Assembly: GCA_963749515.1 (NCBI GenBank)
Contig: CAVVMR010000005.1
Location: forward strand, 1-64,000
Direction of reading: 5' to 3'
From: Gaiellasilicea sp963749515
GTDB taxonomy: Bacteria; Actinomycetota; Thermoleophilia; Gaiellales; Gaiellaceae
DNA: 64,000 nt
Below, one piece after another: positions 50,385 through 58,124 of this stretch (positions within the stretch are counted from its first letter, which is position 1; every line of letters begins with the position of its first letter). The position numbers and the translations under genes were made by a program. The notes beneath the pieces were generated by a model. It worked only from the letters and a program-made list of their open reading frames with translations, was not told the DNA's origin and ran no database searches.

Positions 50385-51450
50385 ACCCGGCCGCCTGCCG
50401 CCGGAGATCTTCGACCTCCCGGTCGAGAAGATGCGCGAGGGCTACTACACCGACGCGTACTTCAACCACACGCGCGAGACGCTGCTCAGGGACGGCCGCC
50501 GGCCGCGGGTCGTGATGCAGGTCTTCCAGCGCAACCAGGCGATGCTGGGCGGGATCGACGAGGCGATCGCGGTGCTGAAGCTCTGCTCTGACGACTGGGA
50601 CGCCCTCACGGTGCACGCCCTCCACGACGGCGACCGGGTCGAACCGTGGGAGACGGTGATGACGATCGAGGGCGACTACACGCTCTTTGCGCGCCTGGAG
50701 ACCGTCTATCTCGGCGTCCTGACCCGGCGGACGCTGATCACGACCAACACCGCCCGCGTTGTCGAGGCGGCGAACGGCAAGCCGATCATCTTCATGCCGG
50801 CACGGCACGACCACCACCGCGTCCAGACCGGCGACGGCTACGCGGCCTACGTCGCGGGCGCGATGATCGGCGCCGAGATCGGCGTCACCTCCGACGCCCA
50901 GGCGTCCTGGTGGGGCGGCCGCGGCGTCGGCACGGTGCCGCACGCACTGATCGCCTCCTATGGCGGCAACACGGTCCTGGCGGCAACGAAGTTCGCCGAG
51001 TGGGCCGGCGACGACATGAACGTCGTCGTCCTCGTGGACTTCGAGAACGACTCGGTGCGCACCGCCCTCGAGGTGGCGCGAGCGCTCGGACCGCGGCTCT
51101 GGGGGGTCCGGCTCGACACCTCGGGCCAGCTCGTCGACCGCTCGCTCTGGGCCGAGATGGGCGACTTCGATCCGCGCGGCGTCAACGAGCGGCTCGTGCA
51201 CAAGGTGCGAGACGCACTGGACGCCGACGGCTTCGAGCGGGTGCGGATCGTCGCCTCCGGCGGGTTCACCGTCGACAAGATCGAGGCTTTCGAGCGGAAG
51301 AGTGTTCCCGTCGACGCCTACGGGATCGGTTCGTCGCTGATCCGAGGCCAGAACGACTTCACGGCGGACATCGTGCTCACCGACGGCCGGCCCTCCGCAA
51401 AGGTGGGCCGCCGCTACCGGCCGAACCCGCGGCTCGAGCTCGTGAGTTGA
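50362..51450 (+). CDS. pncB: Nicotinate phosphoribosyltransferase
   Basis: 362 aa. Joins nicotinate with PRPP to make NaMN for NAD salvage. Features: YTDAYFNHTRETLLRDGRRP near the start, SYGGNTVLAATKFAEW, LVDFENDSVRTALEVA, GVRLDTSGQLVDRS and IVASGGFTVDKIEAF with the phosphoribosyl site GIGSSL. ATG at 50362 overlaps the preceding gene by 23 bases. A nicotinamidase-like gene lies 360 bases downstream on the other strand, supporting NAD salvage. Confidence 0.9.
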   Translation: MATEPRTRPGRLPPEIFDLPVEKMREGYYTDAYFNHTRETLLRDGRRPRVVMQVFQRNQAMLGGIDEAIAVLKLCSDDWDALTVHALHDGDRVEPWETVMTIEGDYTLFARLETVYLGVLTRRTLITTNTARVVEAANGKPIIFMPARHDHHRVQTGDGYAAYVAGAMIGAEIGVTSDAQASWWGGRGVGTVPHALIASYGGNTVLAATKFAEWAGDDMNVVVLVDFENDSVRTALEVARALGPRLWGVRLDTSGQLVDRSLWAEMGDFDPRGVNERLVHKVRDALDADGFERVRIVASGGFTVDKIEAFERKSVPVDAYGIGSSLIRGQNDFTADIVLTDGRPSAKVGRRYRPNPRLELVS

Positions 51451-51465
51451 GCTAGCAGCGGGCTG

Positions 51466-51711
51466 TTATTTGGTCCCGCCACGACGCTGGGCGTTCTCGG
51501 CCTTCATCCGCTCGTACCGCTCAGGCCAGAGGACTTTGTGCAACCACGCCGCGGCGACAAGTGCGACGAGAATCGCAATGAGGATCCATACCGTCCACTC
51601 AAGCCATTCGGGGAGCGAATCCAAGACGCGCCAACCTCCGAACAGCACAAACGCAGTGGCAAAGCCCGCAGCTCCAAGGATTACCAGCGCCGCGTAGGCC
51701 CCGATCAGCAC
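51466..51711 (-). CDS. Small two-helix membrane protein (start uncertain)
   Basis: About 81 aa from GTG at 51711. Two strong hydrophobic helices (VLIGAYAALVILGAAGFATA and WTVWILIAILVALVAAAWL) end in a basic cytoplasmic tail RYERMKAENAQRRGG. No family recognised. The same frame stays open further upstream but no good start is seen until inside the neighbouring gene, and no clear ribosome site precedes this GTG. The 97 bases up to the nicotinamidase-like gene hold the palindrome GTCGACGCGTCGAC (51771-51784) and nothing else recognised. Confidence 0.5.
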   Translation of the reverse strand: MLIGAYAALVILGAAGFATAFVLFGGWRVLDSLPEWLEWTVWILIAILVALVAAAWLHKVLWPERYERMKAENAQRRGGTK

Positions 51712-51808
51712 GAGCCAGCCAGCCGGCGAGGTCGGCGGCCACAGGCTGTCGGTCGATGCACGAATTCGTCGTCGACGCGTCGACGGAACGCTCGAGAGCC
51801 TCGGCGGC

Positions 51809-52855
51809 TCACGCCCGCAATGCTTCGCCCACGATGCCTGGCCACTCCTGCATCGGCATCTCCGAGCGGACGAGGTGCGCACCCGACTCGGCGAACCGCC
51901 GGAAGGCTTCGTCGGCCTCGTCGGTGAAATCGACGGATCCGGGCACGACCACCGGCGAGGTGCAGTCCTCGAGGAGGTAGACCTTCGACTGCAGGCCCCG
52001 CTCGGTCACGGTCGGGTCGGTGAGCAGGTCCTGGATCGTCCAGGCGACGCAGTGGCTCTTCGCCTGGCCCGCGATGACGACGGCGTCGTAGCGGAGCAAC
52101 CGCTCGACGAGCGGCTGGTTGCGCTTCCCGAGCGGCTCGCCCTCACGGTCGTACTCGACCTCCGGGCCGAGCATCGAGTAGTGCTCGGTGAGGGGGTTGT
52201 CCCCCTTCGGCTGGAAGTCGAGCTGCGCCCAGCGGGCGGTCGAGTGGAAGAAGAGCGCCTCCTCGACGGCGGAGACGAGCGCATAGCCGATCCCGCCGAG
52301 CATGGCGTGGAACGGCCAGACCGTGAGGCTGTACTTGCCGCCCTCCTCCAGGGTCTGTGTGTAGTAGCGCAGATGCTCTTCGGCGTAGTCGGCATCGAGC
52401 CCGAGACCCTCGGCCGCCGGAGGGCTGATCCGCCAGCGCCCGGCCTCGACGTCAGCGGCCGTGACGGTCGTGAACGGCTCGGGAGGCCGGCCGTCGCCGT
52501 CGATGAGCATGATCGGGTGGAAGATCTGGAGCGCCTGATGCGTGTCGAGCGTCGGGACGATCTGCGTCAGCCGGTGCAGGTTGCGGTAGACGAAGTCGCA
52601 CAACCGGCGCGAGTCGTCCAGCGCGCCTGTGCCGGACCGCCCGGCGACGAAGAGCTCGAACCCCGGTGTGCAGAAGGTGTTCTGGACGTCGACGACCACC
52701 AGGGCGACGCGGAACCGGTCGGCGGCCACGGGCAGCAGGCCGTTCTGGTCGCGCCAGCGCTCCGCGTCCTCGAACCGCTTCGCGTAGTCGACGCGGTAGA
52801 CCTCTGCCACGCGGTCTGGATCCCAGTGCGGGGGCAGCGGAAGCGGATCGGCCAC
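51809..52855 (-). CDS. Nicotinamidase-like cysteine hydrolase (isochorismatase superfamily)
   Basis: 348 aa, longer than usual (about 200). Catalytic Asp56 in VVVDVQNTF, the cysteine in AGQAKSHCVAWTIQDLL (about 270), and a DTHQALQIFHP segment that matches the nicotinamidase metal site (D-x-H...H). VWPFHAMLGGIGYALV corresponds to the WPxHxxxGxxG segment. With nicotinate phosphoribosyltransferase nearby, conversion of nicotinamide to nicotinate is likely. GTG start preceded by TACACT exactly 6 nt upstream, overlapping the promoter of the divergent methyltransferase gene. Confidence 0.78.
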   Translation of the reverse strand: MADPLPLPPHWDPDRVAEVYRVDYAKRFEDAERWRDQNGLLPVAADRFRVALVVVDVQNTFCTPGFELFVAGRSGTGALDDSRRLCDFVYRNLHRLTQIVPTLDTHQALQIFHPIMLIDGDGRPPEPFTTVTAADVEAGRWRISPPAAEGLGLDADYAEEHLRYYTQTLEEGGKYSLTVWPFHAMLGGIGYALVSAVEEALFFHSTARWAQLDFQPKGDNPLTEHYSMLGPEVEYDREGEPLGKRNQPLVERLLRYDAVVIAGQAKSHCVAWTIQDLLTDPTVTERGLQSKVYLLEDCTSPVVVPGSVDFTDEADEAFRRFAESGAHLVRSEMPMQEWPGIVGEALRA

Positions 52856-52860
52856 GGAAG

Positions 52861-52867
52861 TAGTGTA
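52861..52867. promoter_or_regulatory. Overlapping divergent -10 boxes (nicotinamidase-like and methyltransferase genes)
   Basis: The heptamer TAGTGTA holds TAGTGT for the plus-strand gene (52861-52866) and TACACT for the minus-strand gene (52867-52862). Each ends exactly 6 nt from its GTG (52873 and 52855); only 17 bases lie between the two start codons. Confidence 0.6.
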
Positions 52868-52872
52868 AGAAC

Positions 52873-53409
52873 GTGACTCCGCAGCTCGTCGAGAAGGCGC
52901 TCGCCGAGGCGGCGCGCACCGGCTTCACGCGATCGTGCAGCACGGAGACGGGACAGTTGCTGCAGGTGCTGGCGGGCGCCCGCGGCCTCGAGCGCGTCGC
53001 CGAGATCGGCACCGGCTGCGGTGTCGGCTCGGCGTGGATCCTCTCCGCGCTCGACCCGGCCGTCGCCTTCACCACCGTCGAGTTGGACGAGGAACGTGCA
53101 GCCGCCGCCGCCGAGCTTCTCGCCGACGACGCGGCTGCGACCGTCCTCCACGGCGACTGGCGAGAGGTGCTCGCAGCGGACGCGCCGTTCGACCTGCTCT
53201 TCGCCGACGGCGGCCGGGCGAAGTACCACGAGGAGCTCGTCGGACTCCTCTCGCCGGGCGGAATGCTCGTGCTCGACGACCTGACGCCGGGCTACCTCGA
53301 CCCCGATCCGGTGCGGGAGCTCTGGCTCGCGCACCCCCGTCTCGTCGCCGTGGAGCTCCAGGTTTCCCCACGGGAAGCGGTAATCGTCGGCACACTTCAG
53401 CCTCGCTGA
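52873..53409 (+). CDS. Class I SAM-dependent O-methyltransferase-like protein
   Basis: 178 aa. SAM motif RVAEIGTGCGVGSAWILSAL (about 41-60), acidic loop TTVELDEER and FDLLFADGGRAKYHEELVG resemble the caffeoyl-CoA/catechol O-methyltransferase group, though it is shorter than the usual 210-220 aa. GTG start with TAGTGT 6 nt upstream. It ends 22 bases before the ftsH-like gene, which has its own ribosome site. Confidence 0.8.
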   Translation: MTPQLVEKALAEAARTGFTRSCSTETGQLLQVLAGARGLERVAEIGTGCGVGSAWILSALDPAVAFTTVELDEERAAAAAELLADDAAATVLHGDWREVLAADAPFDLLFADGGRAKYHEELVGLLSPGGMLVLDDLTPGYLDPDPVRELWLAHPRLVAVELQVSPREAVIVGTLQPR

Positions 53410-53431
53410 GGTTCTGCCGATAGGAGGCTGG

Positions 53432-54940
53432 ATGTCGGACGTGGGGAGATTTTTCGACCAGTTGCCCAGCTACGCGCTGACGTGGCTGCCGCTCGTCTTC
53501 TTCGCTGCGATCATCTATCTCCTCTGGCGGACGCTCCAGTACATGCCGCGCGTCAAGCCGCCGAAGCTCGAGGCGAGCGCCAGCTCCTCGGTCAGCTGGG
53601 AGGACGTGGCCGGCGTCGAAGAGGCGAAGGGCGAGCTCCGCGAGGTCGTCGACTTCCTCCGTCACCCCAAGCGCTTCCAGCAGCTCGGCGCCCGCGTTCC
53701 GAAGGGGATCCTGCTCTACGGACCGCCCGGCACCGGCAAGACCTTGCTCGCCAAGGCCGTGGCGAGGGAGTCCGGCGCCAAGTTCTACTCCCAGAGCGCG
53801 TCCGCCTTCGTCGAGATGTTCGCCGGCCTCGGCGCCGCCCGGATCCGCAAGCTGTTCGACGAGGCGCGCAGGAACGCGCCCGCAATCGTCTTCATCGACG
53901 AGCTCGATGCCGTGGGCACGGCTCGTGCCGGCGGCGGCTTCAACCGCGAGCACGACCAGACGCTCAACCAGCTGCTCGTCGAGCTGGACGGCTTCGACGA
54001 GGCGGCCCAGGTGATCGTGATGGGCGCGTCGAACCGCCTCCAGGATCTCGATCCCGCCCTCCTCCGTCCCGGCCGCTTCGACCGCCAGGTGATGGTGGCA
54101 CCACCCGACCTCGCTGGCCGCGAGGAGATCTTGCGCGTCCACACGCGCGGCAAGCCGCTCTCAGAGGACGTCGACCTGACCACCGTCGCCCGCCACACCT
54201 CCGGGCTCACGGGCGCCGACCTGGCGAACCTCTGCAACGAGGCGGCGATCTTCGCCGGCCGCCAGGAGCGCAAGACAATTCTCGCCGAGGACTTCGAAGG
54301 CGCCATGGAGCGCGTCGTCGCCGGTCTGCAGCAGCGCCGCGTCGTCACCGAGAAGGAGAAGCGGATCCTCGCCTACCACGAGGCCGGCCACGCGCTCCTC
54401 GCCCACCTGATGGGCGACTTGCTCCCGATCCAGAAGGTGACGATCATCGCTCGCGGCGACGCACTCGGCTACGCCTACTACCTGCCGCTCGAGGAGCGCT
54501 ACCTGCACACGAAGGAAGAGTTCCTGGACGTGATGAAGGTCGCGCTGGCCGGCCGGGCCGCGGAGCAGATCGTCTTCGGGCGGGTCACGAACGGCGCGTC
54601 GAACGACCTGGAGAAGGTGACCGAGATCGCTCGTGCGATGGTCTTCGAGTACGGCATGTCCGAGGCGTCACCCTCGCGGACGATGCGCGCCGACAACTAC
54701 GCCCTCTCCGAGGAGACGAAGCGGCTGCGCGACTCGGAGCAGGCCCGCCTGACCGATCACGCGTACGAGGAAGCGCAGCGGCTGCTGATCAAGCATCGCG
54801 CGTCACTCGACCGGCTCTCGGCGCAGCTGCTCGAGCGCGAGACGCTGAACCGCGAAGAGCTGCACGAGCTGCTCGGCGACGTCGGGCCCGAGTCGCGGTC
54901 GTCGGAGACGATCGGTACCGTGCGCGCGCTCCCCGAGTAA
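53432..54940 (+). CDS. FtsH-like AAA metalloprotease lacking the periplasmic domain
   Basis: 502 aa. One membrane helix (WLPLVFFAAIIYLLWRTL, about 18-35) is followed directly by the AAA module: Walker A GPPGTGKTL (about 96-104), Walker B VFIDELDAV, and the zinc protease HEAGH (about 316-320) with a distal Asp. The FtsH periplasmic domain and first TM hairpin are missing, so it is about 140 aa shorter than E. coli FtsH. It is likely a second, specialised FtsH paralog. ATG with GGAGG five bases upstream. Confidence 0.9.
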   Translation: MSDVGRFFDQLPSYALTWLPLVFFAAIIYLLWRTLQYMPRVKPPKLEASASSSVSWEDVAGVEEAKGELREVVDFLRHPKRFQQLGARVPKGILLYGPPGTGKTLLAKAVARESGAKFYSQSASAFVEMFAGLGAARIRKLFDEARRNAPAIVFIDELDAVGTARAGGGFNREHDQTLNQLLVELDGFDEAAQVIVMGASNRLQDLDPALLRPGRFDRQVMVAPPDLAGREEILRVHTRGKPLSEDVDLTTVARHTSGLTGADLANLCNEAAIFAGRQERKTILAEDFEGAMERVVAGLQQRRVVTEKEKRILAYHEAGHALLAHLMGDLLPIQKVTIIARGDALGYAYYLPLEERYLHTKEEFLDVMKVALAGRAAEQIVFGRVTNGASNDLEKVTEIARAMVFEYGMSEASPSRTMRADNYALSEETKRLRDSEQARLTDHAYEEAQRLLIKHRASLDRLSAQLLERETLNREELHELLGDVGPESRSSETIGTVRALPE

Positions 54941-54968
54941 GGGCTCCACCCACCCTGCGCCGACTGAG

Positions 54969-54974
54969 TAGCAT
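54969..54974 (+). promoter_or_regulatory. -10 box of the methylmalonyl-CoA epimerase gene (leaderless)
   Basis: TAGCAT ends 6 nt before the GTG at 54981. Confidence 0.5.
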
Positions 54975-54980
54975 CGAGCC

Positions 54981-55385
54981 GTGGAGACTCGCGGCATCCA
55001 TCATCTCGGCGTCGCCGTTCACGACCTGGACGATGCGCTCGACACGTACGAGCGTCTCTTCGGCGCCGAGCTGGAGCATCGGGCACTCGTCGAGGACCAG
55101 GGCGTCGAAGCCGCGGCCGTGCTCGTCGGCTCGAGCCGGGTCGAGCTGCTGGCCTCGCTCGGCGACGAGACTCCCGTCGGCAAGTTCCTCGCCGACCGCG
55201 GTCCGGGGATGCACCATGTCGCCTACGAGGTCGAGGACGTGCTCGTGGAGCTCGGGCGGCTCTCGGCCGAAGGCGCGGAGCTCATCGACGAGGAGCCGCG
55301 CCAGGGTCTCTTCGGGCTCCAGGTCGCATTCGTCCATCCCGACGCCGTTCACGGCGTCCTGACTGAGGTGGTGTCCGTTGGCTGA
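54981..55385 (+). CDS. mce: Methylmalonyl-CoA epimerase
   Basis: 134 aa vicinal-oxygen-chelate enzyme interconverting (R)- and (S)-methylmalonyl-CoA. IHHLGVAVHDLDDALDTYE gives the first metal His, and PGMHHVAYEVEDV and the C-terminal HPDAVHGVLTE supply the rest. Propionyl-CoA from mmsA activity could feed into it. GTG start with TAGCAT 6 nt upstream. Its TGA is overlapped by the following TTG-started gene by 8 bases. No mutase genes are in the window. Confidence 0.9.
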   Translation: METRGIHHLGVAVHDLDDALDTYERLFGAELEHRALVEDQGVEAAAVLVGSSRVELLASLGDETPVGKFLADRGPGMHHVAYEVEDVLVELGRLSAEGAELIDEEPRQGLFGLQVAFVHPDAVHGVLTEVVSVG

Positions 55386-55605
55386 ACCCGATTCCGTCCG
55401 CGTCGAGCTGGCATTCGACGGCGGACCAGGCCTTTCAGCGCTCGTGACCGTCCAGGGAGCCGACGAGCTCGAGCGCGCGCTCGCAACCGAGGCGGGCGGC
55501 ACGCGCATGCTCGACTCCAACGACGGCCGCTACACCATCGTCCTGGCGCGCGTGGTCTACATGAAGCGCTACGCAACCCAGTCGCAGGTCGGATTCGGGA
55601 TCTAG
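55378..55605 (+). CDS. Small protein of unknown function following mce
   Basis: 75 aa from TTG at 55378, overlapping mce by 8 bases. The sequence VRVELAFDGGPGLSALVTVQ then ARVVYMKRYATQSQVGFG has no membrane segment or metal motif. No family is recognised. The overlap makes translational coupling likely. It may be a small beta-alpha-beta protein acting with the epimerase; this is inference. Confidence 0.6.
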   Translation: MAEPDSVRVELAFDGGPGLSALVTVQGADELERALATEAGGTRMLDSNDGRYTIVLARVVYMKRYATQSQVGFGI

Positions 55606-55629
55606 GGCGCAGGGCACCCTTCTCTTGGG

Positions 55630-56214
55630 ATGACCGAGACCACGGAGAAGGGACCCTCGGCCGCCGAGATTCGAAAGCTCGTCGAGCGAGGGCAGCAGGG
55701 CGACCGCGCTGCGCTCGAGGAGCTGTACCTGGTCCATTTCGACCGGATCTACAGCTACCTGCACATGACGGTCGGGAACCGGCACGACGCCGAGGATCTG
55801 ACCACGCAGACGTTCCTGCGCATGCTCGAGTCGATCCGCAAGTTCCGCTTCCAGTCGGCGCCGTTCTCGGCCTGGCTCTTCCGGATAGCACACAACCTCT
55901 CGATGGACCACTTCCGTGCGAACCGCCGGTGGCAGCCGGAGGAGGACGTGCCGGAGCCGCTCGACTCCGCGGAGCGCTCGGCCGAGGACGAGGCGTTCCA
56001 GGCGATCGGGCGGCAGTCGATGCTCGGCCTGATCGAATCGCTGTCGCAGGAGCAGCAGCAGGTCCTGACGCTGAAGTTCGTCTTCAACTTCTCGAACGCC
56101 GAGGCGGCGACGATCCTCGACAAGACCGAAGGCGCGGTGAAGTCGCTTCAGCATCGAGCGCTCGTCTCGCTGCAGAAGCAGATCGCCGGCGCGGCCCCAG
56201 ACGAGGAGGAGTAG
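55630..56214 (+). CDS. ECF-family RNA polymerase sigma factor
   Basis: 194 aa. Region 2 includes ALEELYLVHFDRIYSYLHMT and the -10 binding RHDAEDLTTQTFLRML; region 4 is LSQEQQQVLTLKFVFNFSNA followed by EAATILDKTEGAVKSLQHRAL, a helix-turn-helix. The N-terminal 20 residues are acidic. It resembles the BldN-like ECF group of actinobacteria. No anti-sigma gene is adjacent. Its stop overlaps the start of the YchF-like gene (TAGTG), so the two are translated together. Confidence 0.92.
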   Translation: MTETTEKGPSAAEIRKLVERGQQGDRAALEELYLVHFDRIYSYLHMTVGNRHDAEDLTTQTFLRMLESIRKFRFQSAPFSAWLFRIAHNLSMDHFRANRRWQPEEDVPEPLDSAERSAEDEAFQAIGRQSMLGLIESLSQEQQQVLTLKFVFNFSNAEAATILDKTEGAVKSLQHRALVSLQKQIAGAAPDEEE

Positions 56215-57134
56215 TGGCTCTGGAGGTGGGGATCGTCGGCCTTCCTGGGGCGGGCAAGACGACGCTGTTCACCGCGCTGACGCGCGCGGGAGGCGCCGGC
56301 TTCGGCAAGGAGAACGTCGGCATGGCGTCAATCGCCGACGACCGGCTCGACAAGCTGGCGCAGCTCGTGAAAGCCCGCAAGATCACGCCGGCCACGATCA
56401 GGGTCGTCGACGTTCCGGGCACCGGCCCTCAGCTTCTCGGTGGGCTGCGCCAGGTCGACGCGATCCTCGCGGTTGCGGACGGGCACTCTCCCGGAGCGAA
56501 GCCCGCCGACGACTTCGAGACGCTCGAGCTCGAGCTCCTGGTCGCCGACCGCGACCACGTGGAGCGGCGGCTCGAGCGGGTCGAGAAGCAGGCGAAGTCG
56601 GGCGATGCGTCACTTCGCAAGGAGGTCGAGCAGCTGCAGGCGCTCCTTGCCCACCTCGAGGCGGGGCACAGCCTGCGCGACTACGAGGGCGAGCTGCCGC
56701 CGGAGCTCGAGCCGCTGACGACGAAACCGGTGATCACTGTCGAGAACGGGCCGGGCGGGATCGACCTCAAGCTGGAAGCCGAGCTGGCGGAGATGTCGGA
56801 CGAGGAGGCGGCCGATTTCCGCGACGGCGCCTCCGCACTCGAGGAGGTCGTACGGCGTCTCCGTGACGCGCTCGATCTGATCACGTTCTTCACGGCGGGA
56901 GACAAGGAGACGCGTGCGTGGACGCTCCGCCGCGGCCAGACCGCGCTCGAGGCGGCCGCGTCGGTCCACACGGACATCGCGCGCGGCTTCATCCGCTGCG
57001 AGACGATCTCGACCGACGATCTGCTGGAGGCCGGCTCCCACGCCGAGGCCGCAAAGCGCGGCACGCAGCGACTCGAGGGCAAGACCTACGAAGTCCAGGA
57101 CGGCGACGTCCTGAACATCCGCTTCAACGTCTAA
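56214..57134 (+). CDS. YchF/OLA1-type GTPase paralog
   Basis: 306 aa. The G1 loop GLPGAGKTTLFTAL, DVPG (G3) and the C-terminal TGS domain with LITFFTAGDKETRAWTLRRG and GKTYEVQDGDVLNIRFNV are those of YchF (363 aa). But the switch II region is shortened (DVPGTGPQLLGGLRQVDAIL lacks the KGEGLGN segment) and G4 reads VENGPG in place of NxxE/D, so nucleotide specificity may be altered. It looks like a divergent paralog. GTG overlaps the sigma factor stop by one base; TAA overlaps the esterase stop in CTAA. Confidence 0.85.
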   Translation: MALEVGIVGLPGAGKTTLFTALTRAGGAGFGKENVGMASIADDRLDKLAQLVKARKITPATIRVVDVPGTGPQLLGGLRQVDAILAVADGHSPGAKPADDFETLELELLVADRDHVERRLERVEKQAKSGDASLRKEVEQLQALLAHLEAGHSLRDYEGELPPELEPLTTKPVITVENGPGGIDLKLEAELAEMSDEEAADFRDGASALEEVVRRLRDALDLITFFTAGDKETRAWTLRRGQTALEAAASVHTDIARGFIRCETISTDDLLEAGSHAEAAKRGTQRLEGKTYEVQDGDVLNIRFNV

Positions 57135-58096
57135 CGCAGGCGATCCGCCAGGTAGCGAAGCCCGGTCGGATACCGGTACTCGATCGCCAGGTGCGTGGCG
57201 TCGAAGAGCTCGACGTGCAGGTCGGGAACGCGGAGCGCCGTCAGCTCCCGCCGGAGCCACTCGGCGGTCAGGTCGAGATACCACTCGTCTCGTGTGCCGG
57301 CATCGACGTAGATCGCCCGGAATCCGCGCAGCGCGTCGGCATGACGGGGTACGAGCGTGGGGTAGTCCCACTCGAGCCAGCGCTCCCAGAGCTCCGGGAT
57401 CACCTGGGCGGTGGTGACGTCGTAGGGAAGCCGGATCGTGCCGTCCTCGTCTGACGAGTACGCGGCCGAGAAGCCCCACTGGAGCAGGACGTGCAGGTCG
57501 TCCGGATGCGCAAGCGGGGCGGGGCTCGTGCGCAGCTCTTCGAGGAACCGCTCGACCGAGCCGCCGTACGCCTCGCGCAGCCGACGAGCGGCGACGCGGA
57601 AGAACGGGCGGATCGAGACCTCGAAGAGGCCGCCGCCGGCGTGGCTCGCGAAGCCGGAGAAGAGGTCGGGTCGGAGCATCGCCGTCACTGCCGCCCCTGT
57701 GCCGCCGCTCGACTTACCGGCGACCCCACGGAAGCCGTTCGAGTCGTAGCGGGCGTCCACGAAGGGCACGACCTCGTCGCAGATGTAGGTGTGGTAGCGG
57801 CCGCTGCCGTTCGAATCGACGAACTGCGAGCCCCCCACCGACGTGAACGCGTCGACGAAGACGACCCGGGCGTCGATGTCCTCGCGGTCGAGCAGCTCGA
57901 GGAAGGTCGGCCGGAAGGCGGCACGGTTCCGCCACATCTCGACCTGGCCGGTGAAGCCCTGCAGCACGTACACGGTGGGGCCACCCTCGTAGCCGGGAGG
58001 CGTGTAGACCCAGAGCGGCCGTTCGTGGGGGTCGCCGAGCGGGTTCCCCCGCAGCGCCTCACTGACGATCGTGTGCTCGTCGCGCTGGCCCGTCAC
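57131..58096 (-). CDS. Esterase D-like alpha/beta hydrolase
   Basis: 321 aa. Serine nucleophile in GKSSGGTGAAV (about 128-138), plus His in FDATHLAIEYRYP near the C-terminus. The PTVYVLQGFTGQVEMW segment and lid GGSVERFLEELR are typical of the esterase (Fes/esterase D) family, which acts on acyl esters. GTG at 58096 has AGGGG directly upstream. Its TAG shares CTAA with the stop of the YchF-like gene. Substrate unknown. Confidence 0.82.
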   Translation of the reverse strand: MTGQRDEHTIVSEALRGNPLGDPHERPLWVYTPPGYEGGPTVYVLQGFTGQVEMWRNRAAFRPTFLELLDREDIDARVVFVDAFTSVGGSQFVDSNGSGRYHTYICDEVVPFVDARYDSNGFRGVAGKSSGGTGAAVTAMLRPDLFSGFASHAGGGLFEVSIRPFFRVAARRLREAYGGSVERFLEELRTSPAPLAHPDDLHVLLQWGFSAAYSSDEDGTIRLPYDVTTAQVIPELWERWLEWDYPTLVPRHADALRGFRAIYVDAGTRDEWYLDLTAEWLRRELTALRVPDLHVELFDATHLAIEYRYPTGLRYLADRLR

Positions 58097-58124
58097 CCCC
58101 TCATTCTCTCCTGTCCGGGCTGTT

